DNA of 64,000 nt from NCBI GenBank assembly GCA_013398955.1, contig VWPU01012239.1:1-64000 (forward strand), read 5' to 3'. The first letter of the stretch is position 1; every line of letters starts with the position of its first letter. The stretch is from Callaeas wilsoni (taxonomy: Eukaryota; Chordata; Aves; Passeriformes; Callaeidae). The position numbers were made by a program, and so were the translations under genes. Below the pieces are notes generated by a model. The model was not told the origin of the DNA, made no database searches, and saw nothing but the letters and a program-made list of their open reading frames with translations. Of the stretch, positions 27,701 through 37,700 are shown one piece after another.

Positions 27701-30700
27701 TCCCAGAGGCTATAGTTTCTCCTTACAGCTGCATGAAAACACAACATAGTTCAGAGGGCTGTGGCAAGGTGGGAAGTCTAGGTCAATACTGTTTCTGTAC
27801 TAAAGTTCAGGTAGAGTTCCTGAGTGCATTTTAAGAAGAAAACACTGTTCATCTGCTGAAATGCTGTGGGCTTCTGAGGAATCAGAAAGCCTAGAAGCTT
27901 GTAGGTTTAAAGGTCCAAGAAATGCAAAAAAAAAAGTTTTCACGTGTACTCGAAGTTGCAGAAAATGAAGTGTCATGTGGGCTGAGGATCTCCTGCTGGA
28001 TCTGAGGTAGGAAATCTGTTTCATTTGAGGTAGTATGGCTGTGCCTTAATGCAGCTAAAACGTTAGCCCACTGTGGGTACATATGTGCCTGCAGCCAGAG
28101 GTGAGCAGTACAAGCCCTTTGGCTGACACACACATCAACCTGGAAATTGTACCCTATGTCAGAGCTTCTTACTATTAAAAAAATCAGCAGAGAGCTGGGA
28201 GGAAAAATAAGAATAAAAATACCTGGGTTAAATGTACAGATTAAATCCTTGATGCAATATCCATACAGTGAAAATGTCTCCAGCCTTGCAAAACTTTAAA
28301 CTGCATAGTTCTCACAACCCCTCTTGTGGCATTGCCCCCTCTCTCTGCAGTTTTAATGACTGCATGCAGAAGAGTGTTCCTAGTTACCTTTATGTTTATG
28401 CTGCCACCAGAACAGGAGAGGTGCAGCTAAACCATTAATACTGTGACTCTACCCTGTCTATTGTGCTACAGACAGTCTGAAATCAGCCTTTTAATAGTCA
28501 CCATCAGAATTAAACAACAGATATGTTATACTGACATTGTTTAGTCTAAACTCTTTGTGGTTACTTCTGCTTTCTAAATAATTAATTGTTTGTGACAAAT
28601 ACTGATTGCTGTTGGTTAAACAGGATGCTTGATACCTTCTTGTGGACTGGAAGGCACCTTACTCATCTGCAGACATTCAGTGTGGCTGCAGCACATGTGC
28701 AGGTTCCAGCACACAGTAGTGATCCCACAGTGATTTTTGTTGTTCTGAATTGTGTCTAGGAGCACAGTCTTAGCTCTTCAAACAGGCTGAGAGAACAGGA
28801 TTGAAAATCCTGATAAACAGACATTGCTGGTGGGCGCTTTTATGCTTTTTCTGGCTACTACTCTTCACTGGTATGCTGTGCAATGTTAGGAGACTAAATT
28901 GCTTTGGAAAAACAAATGAACAAAGTAAATGATGTGCTGCGATACCCTTGGCTGGGCTTTTTAATAGGGTTTGTTTGCTTACTTGCTAATTTGCAAGGTC
29001 TGGTAATTTGCAATTGGCCTCCCAGTCCTTAGCACTTAGAATTAGTGCAGTCCTATTGTATCAGAGGGACAAGCAAGACAAAAAGAGAAGCATCCCATGT
29101 TGGGGAAGCTACAGGAAAATGGCTTGAACTTCGGGCAATTTTTAGTGTGGTACTTACAGATATTTCATTTTCATTTAGTTCTTAGTTCATTGCCTTGCAT
29201 GTAAATAACTGTCTAAAAATGAAAAGTCTCTTCTAGTCTTTAGTGAAGGTGATCTCTTGTTATTGTTACTTTGAATGCCTCCATTGTGGGCCTTTTATCA
29301 TTTTTATGATGGTGTAAGTAATGTGTCATCTATGTAGCATCTGCACAAGGTTTGCTGAAAATTAAGCTGGTTTAGAGGATTATATTTCAAGTCTGTCACA
29401 GCAATTTCAGCGGTGATGTTCTTTTATTTTAAGCAAATTATTCTGAAGTTCTTCTGTGCTCAGTTGGTTTTTTTTTGAGAGAGAAGAGATGGGGAATACA
29501 TTCAGTTTGAAACTCAGTAAAATCATTGTCTCATGAAACCTATCTGGATTTTAAAAAAGCACTAGTGGATAACACATCACATGTCCTATTATCAAGCCGT
29601 TCCTACCTGACGCTTTGCATGAGAGGATGATCTTTTGTTATAAATAGTGACAACAGCTCTCAGAAATTCCTTTTCCAGCACTTCCCAGTATTCCATGGAC
29701 TTTCTGAAAAGGTTGTTGTAACCTTAGAAGTTATGAAAGTGTTGTTTTAAAGCAAGCCATTAAGTAAACATTCTTAATGATATTTTACTGCTTTATAAAA
29801 TAAAGATCTCCAAAGTTTCAATCCATAGATGCATGCTGAATAAACTAGACACACCCCTGTATGTAAGAAATCAGCCCTCTGTTGTGGGAAGTCAAGAGAG
29901 TAGTTACCGTTTATTTCTCTGAAGAACGAGTAATTTATGAAGTGAGTCTCTGGGCTGTGTTTAATCTCTAAGAAACAGAATAATGTTTCTGAGAAAGAAA
30001 ATCAGCAAAATCAGATGTTGTCCTTGTATTGAAATTATTGCTACCAATAATATTCTGTTTCTTAGTGCACTCATTTTTTTGCTGTCCAGAACCCTCTAAT
30101 TATGACAGGTTTTTCTTCTGAGGCTGGTGACAGACAAGGTTATTCGGTGTTTGGATCTGATTCCCCTTTCCATCTGTTACGTGATCCTCTGTGCCTATAG
30201 ATGCCAGATGATTATTTTTTCCTTATTTTCTGGTTCCTTTTATTCTGTAATATGCCAATGAATAGTTTAATATTTAAAATTCCTACTATGATATAAACCA
30301 GCTTGGATACAGAAAACATTTTATTCAGGAACACTTTATTTTCTTTTACTGCTCAACTAAGAAAGAAGAGAGTAAGGTGAATTCCTCCTTCACACATTAA
30401 GATTTTAGCTGGAGTAAGTGGCAGTTTCCTTCCCTTCTTCTCTAAGGTTGGTTATGGGCTGATTTACACAAGTTTTTCTGGCCTGATTCTTGCTTTTATA
30501 GTTTAAGATTCCCCTTTATTCATGCTTCATAGACAGAAGTAAAGTAAGTTATACTGATACAGGTAATTTTGTATGAGTTTAAAACTGAACAACTGGGAAT
30601 GGAAGGGGATGACTTGTACTCTGCTTTAAAATTGTACCACAAAATGTATTGGTTTTAGTGGGAGTTGTCTGATATACTTAACTGAGAGGTTTTTCTGTTT

Positions 30701-31270
30701 GTGAATGAGGTAGGCAATTTCATTACTGCTGTATGTCTTAGCCTCATCTTATCTTTATTGTACAACCCCCATTATCACAGAACCTAAACAATCCATACTT
30801 ACTAATGGACTATTTTTACCTTTTGTCTGGAAGGCCACTATCAAGATGGAAAACAGGATCACTTGACTGATTAAAGGCCACTTTTGGAAGACCTAATAGC
30901 TGTGCCTAGTTTACATACACTGAATTTAAATGCAGGAAATCAGTTGGTAATAAAACTTTGTGCTGAGGTTCTACTCATGGTGTCCCAGAACTGCGGGTTG
31001 ATCTAATGAGATGACAAAGATTTTTCAATTTTATTAATTTCTTGTAGTAAAAAAAATCAATGTGGGCCATGCTAGTCAGAGGAGATGCTTCACAGAGCCT
31101 GCCAAAAATGAGCAGGCTTTCATGAAATTTAAGGGGAAACTGGACTGGATTACAGTGGATGCTGCAGAGCTTTGGTTTCCTCACTGCAAAGGTAATCAAG
31201 GCAGCCCAGGGCGTCGAGGAACAGAGATGTTCAGGTGAACGCAGATTTGTGAATTCAGCTGTTTTACACA
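24791..31270. other. Non-coding stretch, no supported gene
   Basis: AT-moderate DNA without a supportable exon. A somewhat GC-richer section at about 26.7-27.2 kb has overlapping open frames on both strands but no splice or family evidence. A small inverted repeat (agcctgc at 31096-31102, gcaggct at 31112-31118) lies just beyond the CR1 3' end. The stretch at 31.05-31.27 kb is not recognisably part of the CR1. Confidence 0.55.
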
Positions 31271-31804
31271 TCACAGAATCACAAAATATTTCAGGTTGAA
31301 AGGGACCACTGTGGGTCATCTGGTCCAAACTCCATGCTCAAGCAGGGTTGTTCTAAATCATGTGGGACAGGATTGTATCCAGACAGTTCGAGAGTATCTC
31401 CGCTGAGGGGAACTCCACAGCTTTCTGAGCAATCTGTTCCAGTGTATGGTGACCGCACAGTAAAGAAGTTCCTCTTCATGTTCAGGTGGAACTTAATGTC
31501 CATCAGTTTCTGCCTGTTGCCTCTTGTCCTATTGCTTGGCACTACCAAAGAAGAGCCCAATTCCATCTCTTGACACCCTACCTTCAGGTACTTGTATGTG
31601 TTGATGAGGTCCCATCTCAGTCATCTCTTCTTGAGGCCCGACTCTTTTAAGCTGTCCAGGGAAGAGAGATATTTCAGTCCCTTGATTGTCTTTGTTGCCC
31701 TCTGCTGGATCTGCTTCAGGAGCTCCGTGTCTCTCTTTTGCTGATGAGCCCAGAACTGGACACAGCACTCCAGACCTGGCCTCACTAGGGCTGGGTAGTT
31801 AGAG
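31271..31804 (-). mobile_element. CR1 LINE, 3' part (ORF2 C-terminus, 3' UTR and terminal repeats)
   Basis: Read on the minus strand, this is the 3' end of a chicken-repeat-1 type non-LTR retrotransposon. It ends at about 31271 in the degenerate octamer tail typical of CR1 (attttgtg then attctgtg). Conserved ORF2 C-terminal stretches are visible on the minus strand: ALVRPGLECCVQFW at about 31.75-31.79 kb, DLINTYKYLKVGCQEMELG at about 31.57-31.62 kb, and NRTRGN followed by KFHLNMKRNFFTVR at about 31.45-31.54 kb. These lie in more than one frame, so the copy is dead. CR1 normally moves by target-primed reverse transcription and is usually 5'-truncated. This copy continues on the far side of a nested SINE. 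Confidence 0.95.
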
Positions 31805-31942
31805 ATCATAGAATATTCTGAGTTGAAAGGGACTCACAAGGATCATCAAGTCCAGCTCTTAAGCAAATGGCCCCTAAGGGGATTGAATCCACAACCTTAG
31901 TGTTATTAGCACCCTGCTCTTATCAACTGAGCTAATCTGGAG
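31805..31942 (-). mobile_element. tRNA-Ile-derived SINE with CR1 tail, TguSINE1-like, nested in CR1
   Basis: On the minus strand the first roughly 74 nt (31941 down to 31868) resemble tRNA-Ile. The A box TAGCTCAGTTG lies at 31934-31924. The anticodon-loop sequence CTAATAA gives anticodon AAT at 31905-31907. The B box GGATTCAATCC lies at 31890-31880, and GGGGCCA closes the acceptor side at 31874-31868. The remaining roughly 63 nt end in ATTCTATGAT and match the adjoining CR1 tail, sharing gtccctttcaac and then aatatt. This tRNA head plus LINE tail layout lets a SINE borrow CR1 enzymes. The only avian family I know with it is TguSINE1 of passerines. The SINE splits an ORF2 codon stretch of the host CR1. 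I see no clear target-site duplication. Confidence 0.85.
31868..31941 (-). promoter_or_regulatory. Internal Pol III promoter (A and B boxes) of the SINE tRNA head
   Basis: The A box (31924-31934) fits TRGYNNANNNG. The B box (31880-31890) differs from GGTTCGANTCC at a few positions (GGATTCAATCC). These boxes would have driven RNA polymerase III transcription of the parental SINE. Decay of the B box makes present activity doubtful. It is not a functional tRNA gene, because acceptor-stem pairing is poor and the sequence continues into the CR1 tail. Confidence 0.7.
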
Positions 31943-32575
31943 GGGTAGGATCATGTTGGTTGACCTGCTGGCAATGCATCTCAGGATACCACTGGCCTTC
32001 GTGGTCACAAGGACACACTGCTGGCTCAGGGACAGCTTGTTGTCCACCAGGACTCCCAGGTCCTTCTGTGCAGAGCTGTTTTCCAGCAGGTTGGCCTCCA
32101 GCCTGTACTGGTGCATGGGGTTATTCTTTCCCCTTTGAGACAGGTGAATCCTGTTTGTTGCCAGCAGGTTTGGTGTTATATAAACAGAACCATGATACCC
32201 GCCCCCCCTCCCAAATTCTGCTGTTAGCTGCAGTCTTGAAGCCAGGAGTTCATCTGCATGATTTTCTTGTTTCTTGTCCCATCGTTCCCTGCAACTGGCA
32301 GCACAGCAGAGAACACAACTTGTGCTCCTGAAGTCCCTCTTGATTATCTGCAGATTTTTTGTTGGGACCTCACTGCTGCCTGAAAAACCAGTAGTCAATG
32401 GGCCATACCTGGCTGGGAAGTTTCTTTGTGATGTCCCTTTCCTGGGCACCAGGGAGGCAAAATACACCTGTCCATGGGTTGGGTCTCACTGGCATATCAG
32501 GCCCTCCACTCCTCTCAAAAGGGAGTTACCAATGACTACTATCTTTTTTTTCCTAATTGGTGAGGTCATGATATT
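31943..32575 (-). mobile_element. CR1 LINE, 5' part (ORF1 esterase relic joined to ORF2 C-terminal relic)
   Basis: This is the continuation of the same CR1 upstream of the nested SINE, read on the minus strand. From about 32570 to 32130 it encodes ORF1-like sequence, and from about 32127 to 31943 it encodes ORF2 reverse-transcriptase C-terminal sequence. The endonuclease and most of the reverse transcriptase that normally separate these parts are missing. The 5' boundary is uncertain: recognisable coding similarity stops near 32575, and the element may extend a little further. The plus-strand frames across this block are antisense shadows. Confidence 0.85.
32130..32570 (-). pseudogene. CR1 ORF1 remnant with SGNH/GDSL-esterase-like blocks
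   Basis: In the minus-strand frame an ATG at about 32568-32570 is followed by a lysine-rich stretch and then VVIGNSLLRG. The GNS codons at 32530-32522 correspond to the GDS nucleophile block of SGNH hydrolases, with Asp replaced by Asn. A TGA at 32486-32488 breaks this frame 14 codons later. Further on, KNLQIIKRDFRS and then LLATNRIHLSQRGK (about 32.13-32.16 kb) match the later SGNH block whose usual DxxH reads NxxH here. CR1-type LINEs carry such an esterase domain in ORF1, of uncertain role in retrotransposition. The premature stop and the altered catalytic positions show that this copy is dead. Confidence 0.75.
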
Positions 32576-32639
32576 CTTTGCATATGCCTTTGGGAAGAAG
32601 ATGGGTGAAAATTCACTTTCACAAGGGTAGTCTGATGTA

Positions 32640-34670
32640 GCTCAAGGCATGTGGAATTGCTGGTCTGCTTTTTTTGTTTGCAGCCTGGCTTTGGGGATTC
32701 ATTTTTTCACACACTTCTTTTTGTGGGGAGGAAGGGATGAGAAGCATTGTCAGGGCCAATCAGCCCTTAACCTACCTAAACTGAATAAGTGTGTATATAT
32801 TTATGTGTATCTGTATATATCAAATGTATGTGTACATAAAATTATTGTTCCACTCCCATTTGCAGACATTATTGCACTTCCACCACTTCAATATAACTAC
32901 TGTAGTGTTTACACAAGTGTGTGTATTGCTGAGTTTTATTCTTCTCGTTATCTGACTTCTCTGTAAACCTTGTTTCCTGCATGTCTGTTTGTGTTCTACC
33001 AGTCTACACCCACTCTGGCACTTCCTTTGTCTTTTAAGAAAATATATTGGAAACCATATCATTAAACTGTAGTCTTGTCCAGTCTGTAAATGTTCTCTCT
33101 GTTCTTCTAATGTCCTCTTATCTCACAGGTTGGTCTGAACAGACTTTGTAGACAGCACATCTGCTGCTGTTCAGAGCACGGTGCTGCTTCGACTGCAGCA
33201 CAGCCAGGTTTGGAATAATTTTCTCTCTTCAAACCAAATATATTAACATTTAAAATTATATTATGCTGTATGACTCACTTAAAAAGATGAGAGAAAAAAC
33301 CATAATTGGTTAAATAGTGTGAAACTTGTGTGCAACATCTGTGCCAGCCTTTGGGTTCTTCTCAGTTGAACTCTGATTTGCCAACCACTGTAGGTGTATT
33401 TTTTGGCTAATGCCTGATGGTGTGGAGCTGACTAGGGAAATATACGCCTCTCTGTTCTGTGTCTTGAGAGCATTGTCTCACCTGTGGATTCTTAAAGGAA
33501 ACATTTGTGCAAGCAAAGCTACTTAGGGTTTTTTTTTATTACTTGGTTGTTAATTTGAAGGTGAACTGCAGTAATGGCCTTGGCAGGGAAATGGTTTCTC
33601 TTCTTTTTCCAGATATATACCTATGCCTCTTCTCAAACTCTGCATTATCCCAGGTGATTTTGTTGAGTGATATTTAAACTATTTTAAAGCTATTTTTACT
33701 ATGCAAAGATTGTGATACTGACTCATGTGGTATTTTATGCCAGTCATGTCATCTGTAGTCACTAAATTTAATGCACTTCCCAAAATTGTCTGGTGGTGAC
33801 CTTGTTCTCGAGGTTGTTGCAAGTTCTAGCTAAAATTTGCAGAGTATTTCCAGATTCTGAATTTCAGGGTGCCAATGAACCATATCAGAGAGATTTGAGA
33901 AGACTGCATTTCTACCGAGCTTGTGAATCTGCAAACGTATTAAACAATACAGACTGAGAAAGAGGTTGTGAAAGAAGTAACCTAAACCTTTGTTTCCCCA
34001 GCCAAGGACAGTTTAACATTTGTATTAGCATGTTTTACACAAGGGATTGCTTGATGTCTGAGGTCATGAATTTTTTGAAGTAGACATACCATGTCACATT
34101 TCTTTTTGATCTGCACTTAAATTTTCATTTACTCTATATGTTACTGGCTGAGGGCCACTAGTTTTCTACCATGAGAAATGGGTGCTGAATTAGATTTGCT
34201 TTTTTTACCCAGCTCTGAAAAGATATGCATTATCAAAGCAGTTGTTTGGCTCAGAATAAGAGAAGAGGGAGTTCTGTAGGGAATACGCTTAGCAAAGCAA
34301 TGCCATAAATAGGTCTTGTGTCAGTGTTTGCTGTAATGTCTTGATACGTGTCATCATGAATTATATATTATTTCAGATTTATCACTTCTTCCACTGATAA
34401 GGGACATTGCTTCTTTGAGTGAGTTTTCTTCATGGCTTAAAAGATTTACTGATACATTGAAATTCCCTGTATTGGTGATTCAGATGAACTTTGGAAACTT
34501 GAGATAAGAACTATAAATCTGCTATAAACTAGGATGCCGTTTCTCGAAGTGTATATTTATTGACAGAAGTTCTACTAGCTTATTCTTCTGCTTCTCATTT
34601 GGGTGCATCAGAAGAGATTTTCTTTTCAACAGCATGAACCAAAAATAAAAAACTCAATGTGGGTCATACA
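32640..34670. other. Non-coding stretch, no supported gene
   Basis: AT-moderate DNA with a TG/TA-rich patch at about 32.79-32.84 kb. One weak exon candidate at 33129-33207 is listed separately. Nothing else is recognisable. Confidence 0.5.
33129..33207 (+). other. Weak exon candidate, 79 nt
   Basis: A good acceptor precedes it: a ctaat branch-like string and a pyrimidine tract ending in tctcacag at 33128. It ends at CAG|GTTTGG, a mediocre donor. Only one of three frames is open (VGLNRLCRQHICCC and onward); the other two stop early. I do not recognise the peptide. It could be an alternative or untranslated exon of a plus-strand transcript, or chance. Confidence 0.2.
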
Positions 34671-34671
34671 G

Positions 34672-34717
34672 TGTGTATATATACATACATACATATATAT
34701 ATATACACACACACACA
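34672..34717. repeat. Compound TA/TACA/CA microsatellite
   Basis: The order is a short GT start, TA repeats, TACA repeats, more TA repeats and then about six CA units. It is slippage-prone and probably length-polymorphic. Confidence 0.9.
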
Positions 34718-34719
34718 TT

Positions 34720-37700
34720 CTGGGGTAGACAGCTTCATTTAATTTAAGCTCTTTATGCAAAGTTGTCTTCACTTGAACACATTTGAAGATAAGATTGCTT
34801 GGTGGATGGCATAAGGGCAGCAGGCTGGGAAGCCACTATAAAGCTTTCATCAAAAAACCCCAACTCTCCTTTTTACATGGAATGAGGCCCAGTATATCCT
34901 TGATCTAAAAATCCCACCTGCTGAAACGTAACCTGCAAAGTTGAGCTTGCATGGGAGAATAAATGGGACAGTATTAGTCCATGTGACCTGCCACTGGATC
35001 CCCAAGAGGACTTTGTACCTGAGGGGATACCCATACATGTGAGGCCCTTGAACAGATTTGTGCAAGGAGATTCTGAAATCTGTGTAAAACTATTTTTCTT
35101 TCCCAGCATTAGTAGGATTGTTATCAGTATAAAGCTACTGATAACAAGATACCTGAACTTGATTTTTGAAATCCTAAACTTATAAAAAAGTCTTTAATAA
35201 GGATTGGGCTATAGAAAGGAATGAGTGAAGAGTACCTTATTTCAGTAGCTGTTTTTCTCTGATCCCAATTGAGTTGCATTTTTTTTACCTCTTTCTAGCT
35301 CCTTTTATTTTGTAAAATATTGACACAGAAATTGCTATTGAAATTTTGTAATAGAATTTCATAACAAGCAGCTTAGTTACAGAATCTGTCTTCTGTTCAG
35401 GTCTGCTTTTATCCCATTTTATGGTTCAGCTGAGCTAAAGATAAGACTCAGATGATTTCCCCTTGGGACCTATTAGATCCAGCAGGAGATTTCTTGGTAT
35501 CACTTCCCTGCCTTTTACGCAAGGGCAGATTAGGGGTTGGTTTACCCCATTTTACTGCCATGAAGCGAATAATAGTTCCACTTGCACCACTGCAGAGGTG
35601 CTTTGTATTTCTATTATTTCACCTGCTATGTTAATTCTGGCCACTGAAAAATGTGGCAAAATAAGGTTTTAATTTTGTTTGTATTGCCAAATATAAGACA
35701 ATCTAAGCCTTAAGACATGATCCCAGTATTAAAACAGTAAGTCTGTCTTCTTGCCACTCCTTCTTCCCCAAGCACTGAATCATTTATCAACTGAAATGGG
35801 CATTATGGACAAATCTATTGAAACTTGGAGTCATGTTGCAAAATGTACATACAGAGCAGAGGAATTCTCCATCGCAATTGTGAGATAATTCAAGTAAGTC
35901 GTCTCTGATCCCATTATACAGTAGGGAGGGGTGAGCAGAGATGTGTTGCATGTAAGTGACAAGGAATGCTCAAATTTAGCAGCTGATAGTATGGTATGGA
36001 GAAAAAAATGTAGGAATACTTCAACCACTCCCAGCTTCATCTAGAGCAAAATCCAAAATTTTCAGTTTCTGGCTATTTGTCTATGAGACTTATAAGGACA
36101 ATCAGTACTGGTTAATTATTGAAGCAATCTAAATCAGGATAACATTGCTTCCTTTGCGTTCTAGTTACTCAAGGCCTGACTCTTCAACAGCAGTAGTAGA
36201 TCCCTTGGCATCTGTGCAAACTGTCCAAGGAAAGCACCAGCAGCCCAAAGCTGCTGTTGTTTAGCTTGGGTGCAGGTCTCTGAATGCATCTTGGTAAATG
36301 TCAGAGGAGCTGACTCCTGCTTGTCCCGTTGGGCATGTGAGCACCGGGGATCTCCCTGCAGATGCCAGGTTAGTGCTCTGCGTTGGTTCGTGTTCCGCGC
36401 TGTTGCAGTGCTTGTGAAGGCCAGGGCTGTCTCTTCGTGTAGATCTTCCCCAATTTGAGAGGCCTCTTATAGCCATAAAGTTTAGTGTCAGATGGGTTTT
36501 GCTTCTCAAAATGACTTTGCTATTTGCTGAGACTTCCTAACTGCCACGACTTGGATGAATGGAGGTGCTCTGATTTTATACTTCAGAAGATGCCAATCTG
36601 TAAGGAAGAGAATGAATCTTGGACAGTCATGATCAAGCACACTCTTTGCTGCTTAGTTGGGGATGGGTGGTAAGCTTAGAGTGATGGGTCAGGCTGATAC
36701 CATCTTTTAGTACAGTAACAGCACTTGGATGGTCTCATGCTATTAAATGGTAATAAGTGATGGAATAAAGAAGTTTTGATATTTTAGTCTCTCACTGGTG
36801 TAATGAAGAAGGAATGGCTAAACTTGTTTGAGCTGTAGATCCCACACTGACCGGCTACTGGTTCAAGAGGAATTGATTTCTGGCTACAGCAGGTGCCATA
36901 AGAGGCAAGAAAAGATGTTTTCTCTCTACAATTTGTCATAAAGGATGAAAGCACTCAGTGATGTACAGCAATTAATTAGAACAGTGATGAACTCCTGTCT
37001 CTCTGAATATGTGGTGTGTGTTGAAATGGGAGCAAAAGAAAATATTTTTCTTTGAGGGAGTGGCTGTGCTTTTTTGTAGAGGGGGTTGTTTAGTTCTGCT
37101 GCAGATCTAAACCTAGGTGAATTTACAGGGATATCTTTTGAGATGGACTTGCCCCAGCCATCCCAGCTCAGACTGAGAATAATTCAAATCTGGTTTTACT
37201 CTTTCTGTCAGACTTTGACTGTGATTTTTGGCAGGAGACTCATGCAGATGCAGTGGTCTGTCTGCATAGAGCTGCAAACAATATCAGGAGCTGTATTTTT
37301 TCATTTTGTCTTCCAATAATTGGAAATAAATCCTCCAGATTGAAAATAGAATGTATTGCTTGTTGCATATGGGGGAAAGTCTGACCAATGTAATATTGTA
37401 TTTTTATATTTGCTGAGATGAATTGATTCACTTTCTTGCATTTAATTTGCAGAGCCACTTTCCAGCTCTGCTCAGCTGGACAAGATCAAGAGAATGACAT
37501 TCAAGTAGGAGTTTTCTTCCCCAAATCTGTAAGTTGTTTTCATATTCCTGTTGTGCAGGCTGCTGTTTTGTTCCAACACAGTATAGGTGAGTTTAAATTA
37601 AGAAAGCTATCACTGGATTTTTAAAGGCAGAATTTGTTATCCTGAATTTTAGTGTTTTGCATTTCTATGCATCAAGGCTGAATCTTCTTTGACTTCATAC

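Larger units (their letters stand above)
31291..32127 (-). pseudogene. CR1 ORF2 C-terminal remnant, interrupted by the SINE
   Basis: The remnant begins at NNPMHQYRL (about 32127-32100) and continues through KDLGVLVDNKLSLSQQC and ASRSTNMILPL up to the SINE at 31942. It resumes at 31804 with YPALVRPGLECCVQFW and ends with the KFHLNMKRNFFTVR segment. In intact CR1 elements this is the region after the reverse-transcriptase catalytic core, so the polymerase and endonuclease active sites are absent. Apart from the SINE insertion there is at least one frameshift between the 31.6-kb and 31.57-kb blocks. Confidence 0.85.

Noticed and set aside
28012..28045. let-7-like string tgaggtagtatggctgtgcc
   Set aside because: Only the seed region matches. 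The rest of the mature sequence and a precursor hairpin are absent.
31868..31941. Functional tRNA-Ile gene
   Set aside because: The A and B boxes and the AAT anticodon are present, but acceptor-stem pairing is poor and the sequence runs straight into a CR1 tail. It is the head of a SINE, not a tRNA gene.
31334..32630. Plus-strand open frames of 60-123 codons across the repeat block
   Set aside because: They are antisense to the CR1 ORF1 and ORF2 remnants and the SINE, so they are shadows of the retrotransposon.
37450..37506. Possible 48-nt plus-strand exon after an acceptor ending in tttgcag
   Set aside because: Short, with a weak donor (CAA|GTAGGA) and no homology. Such combinations are common by chance.
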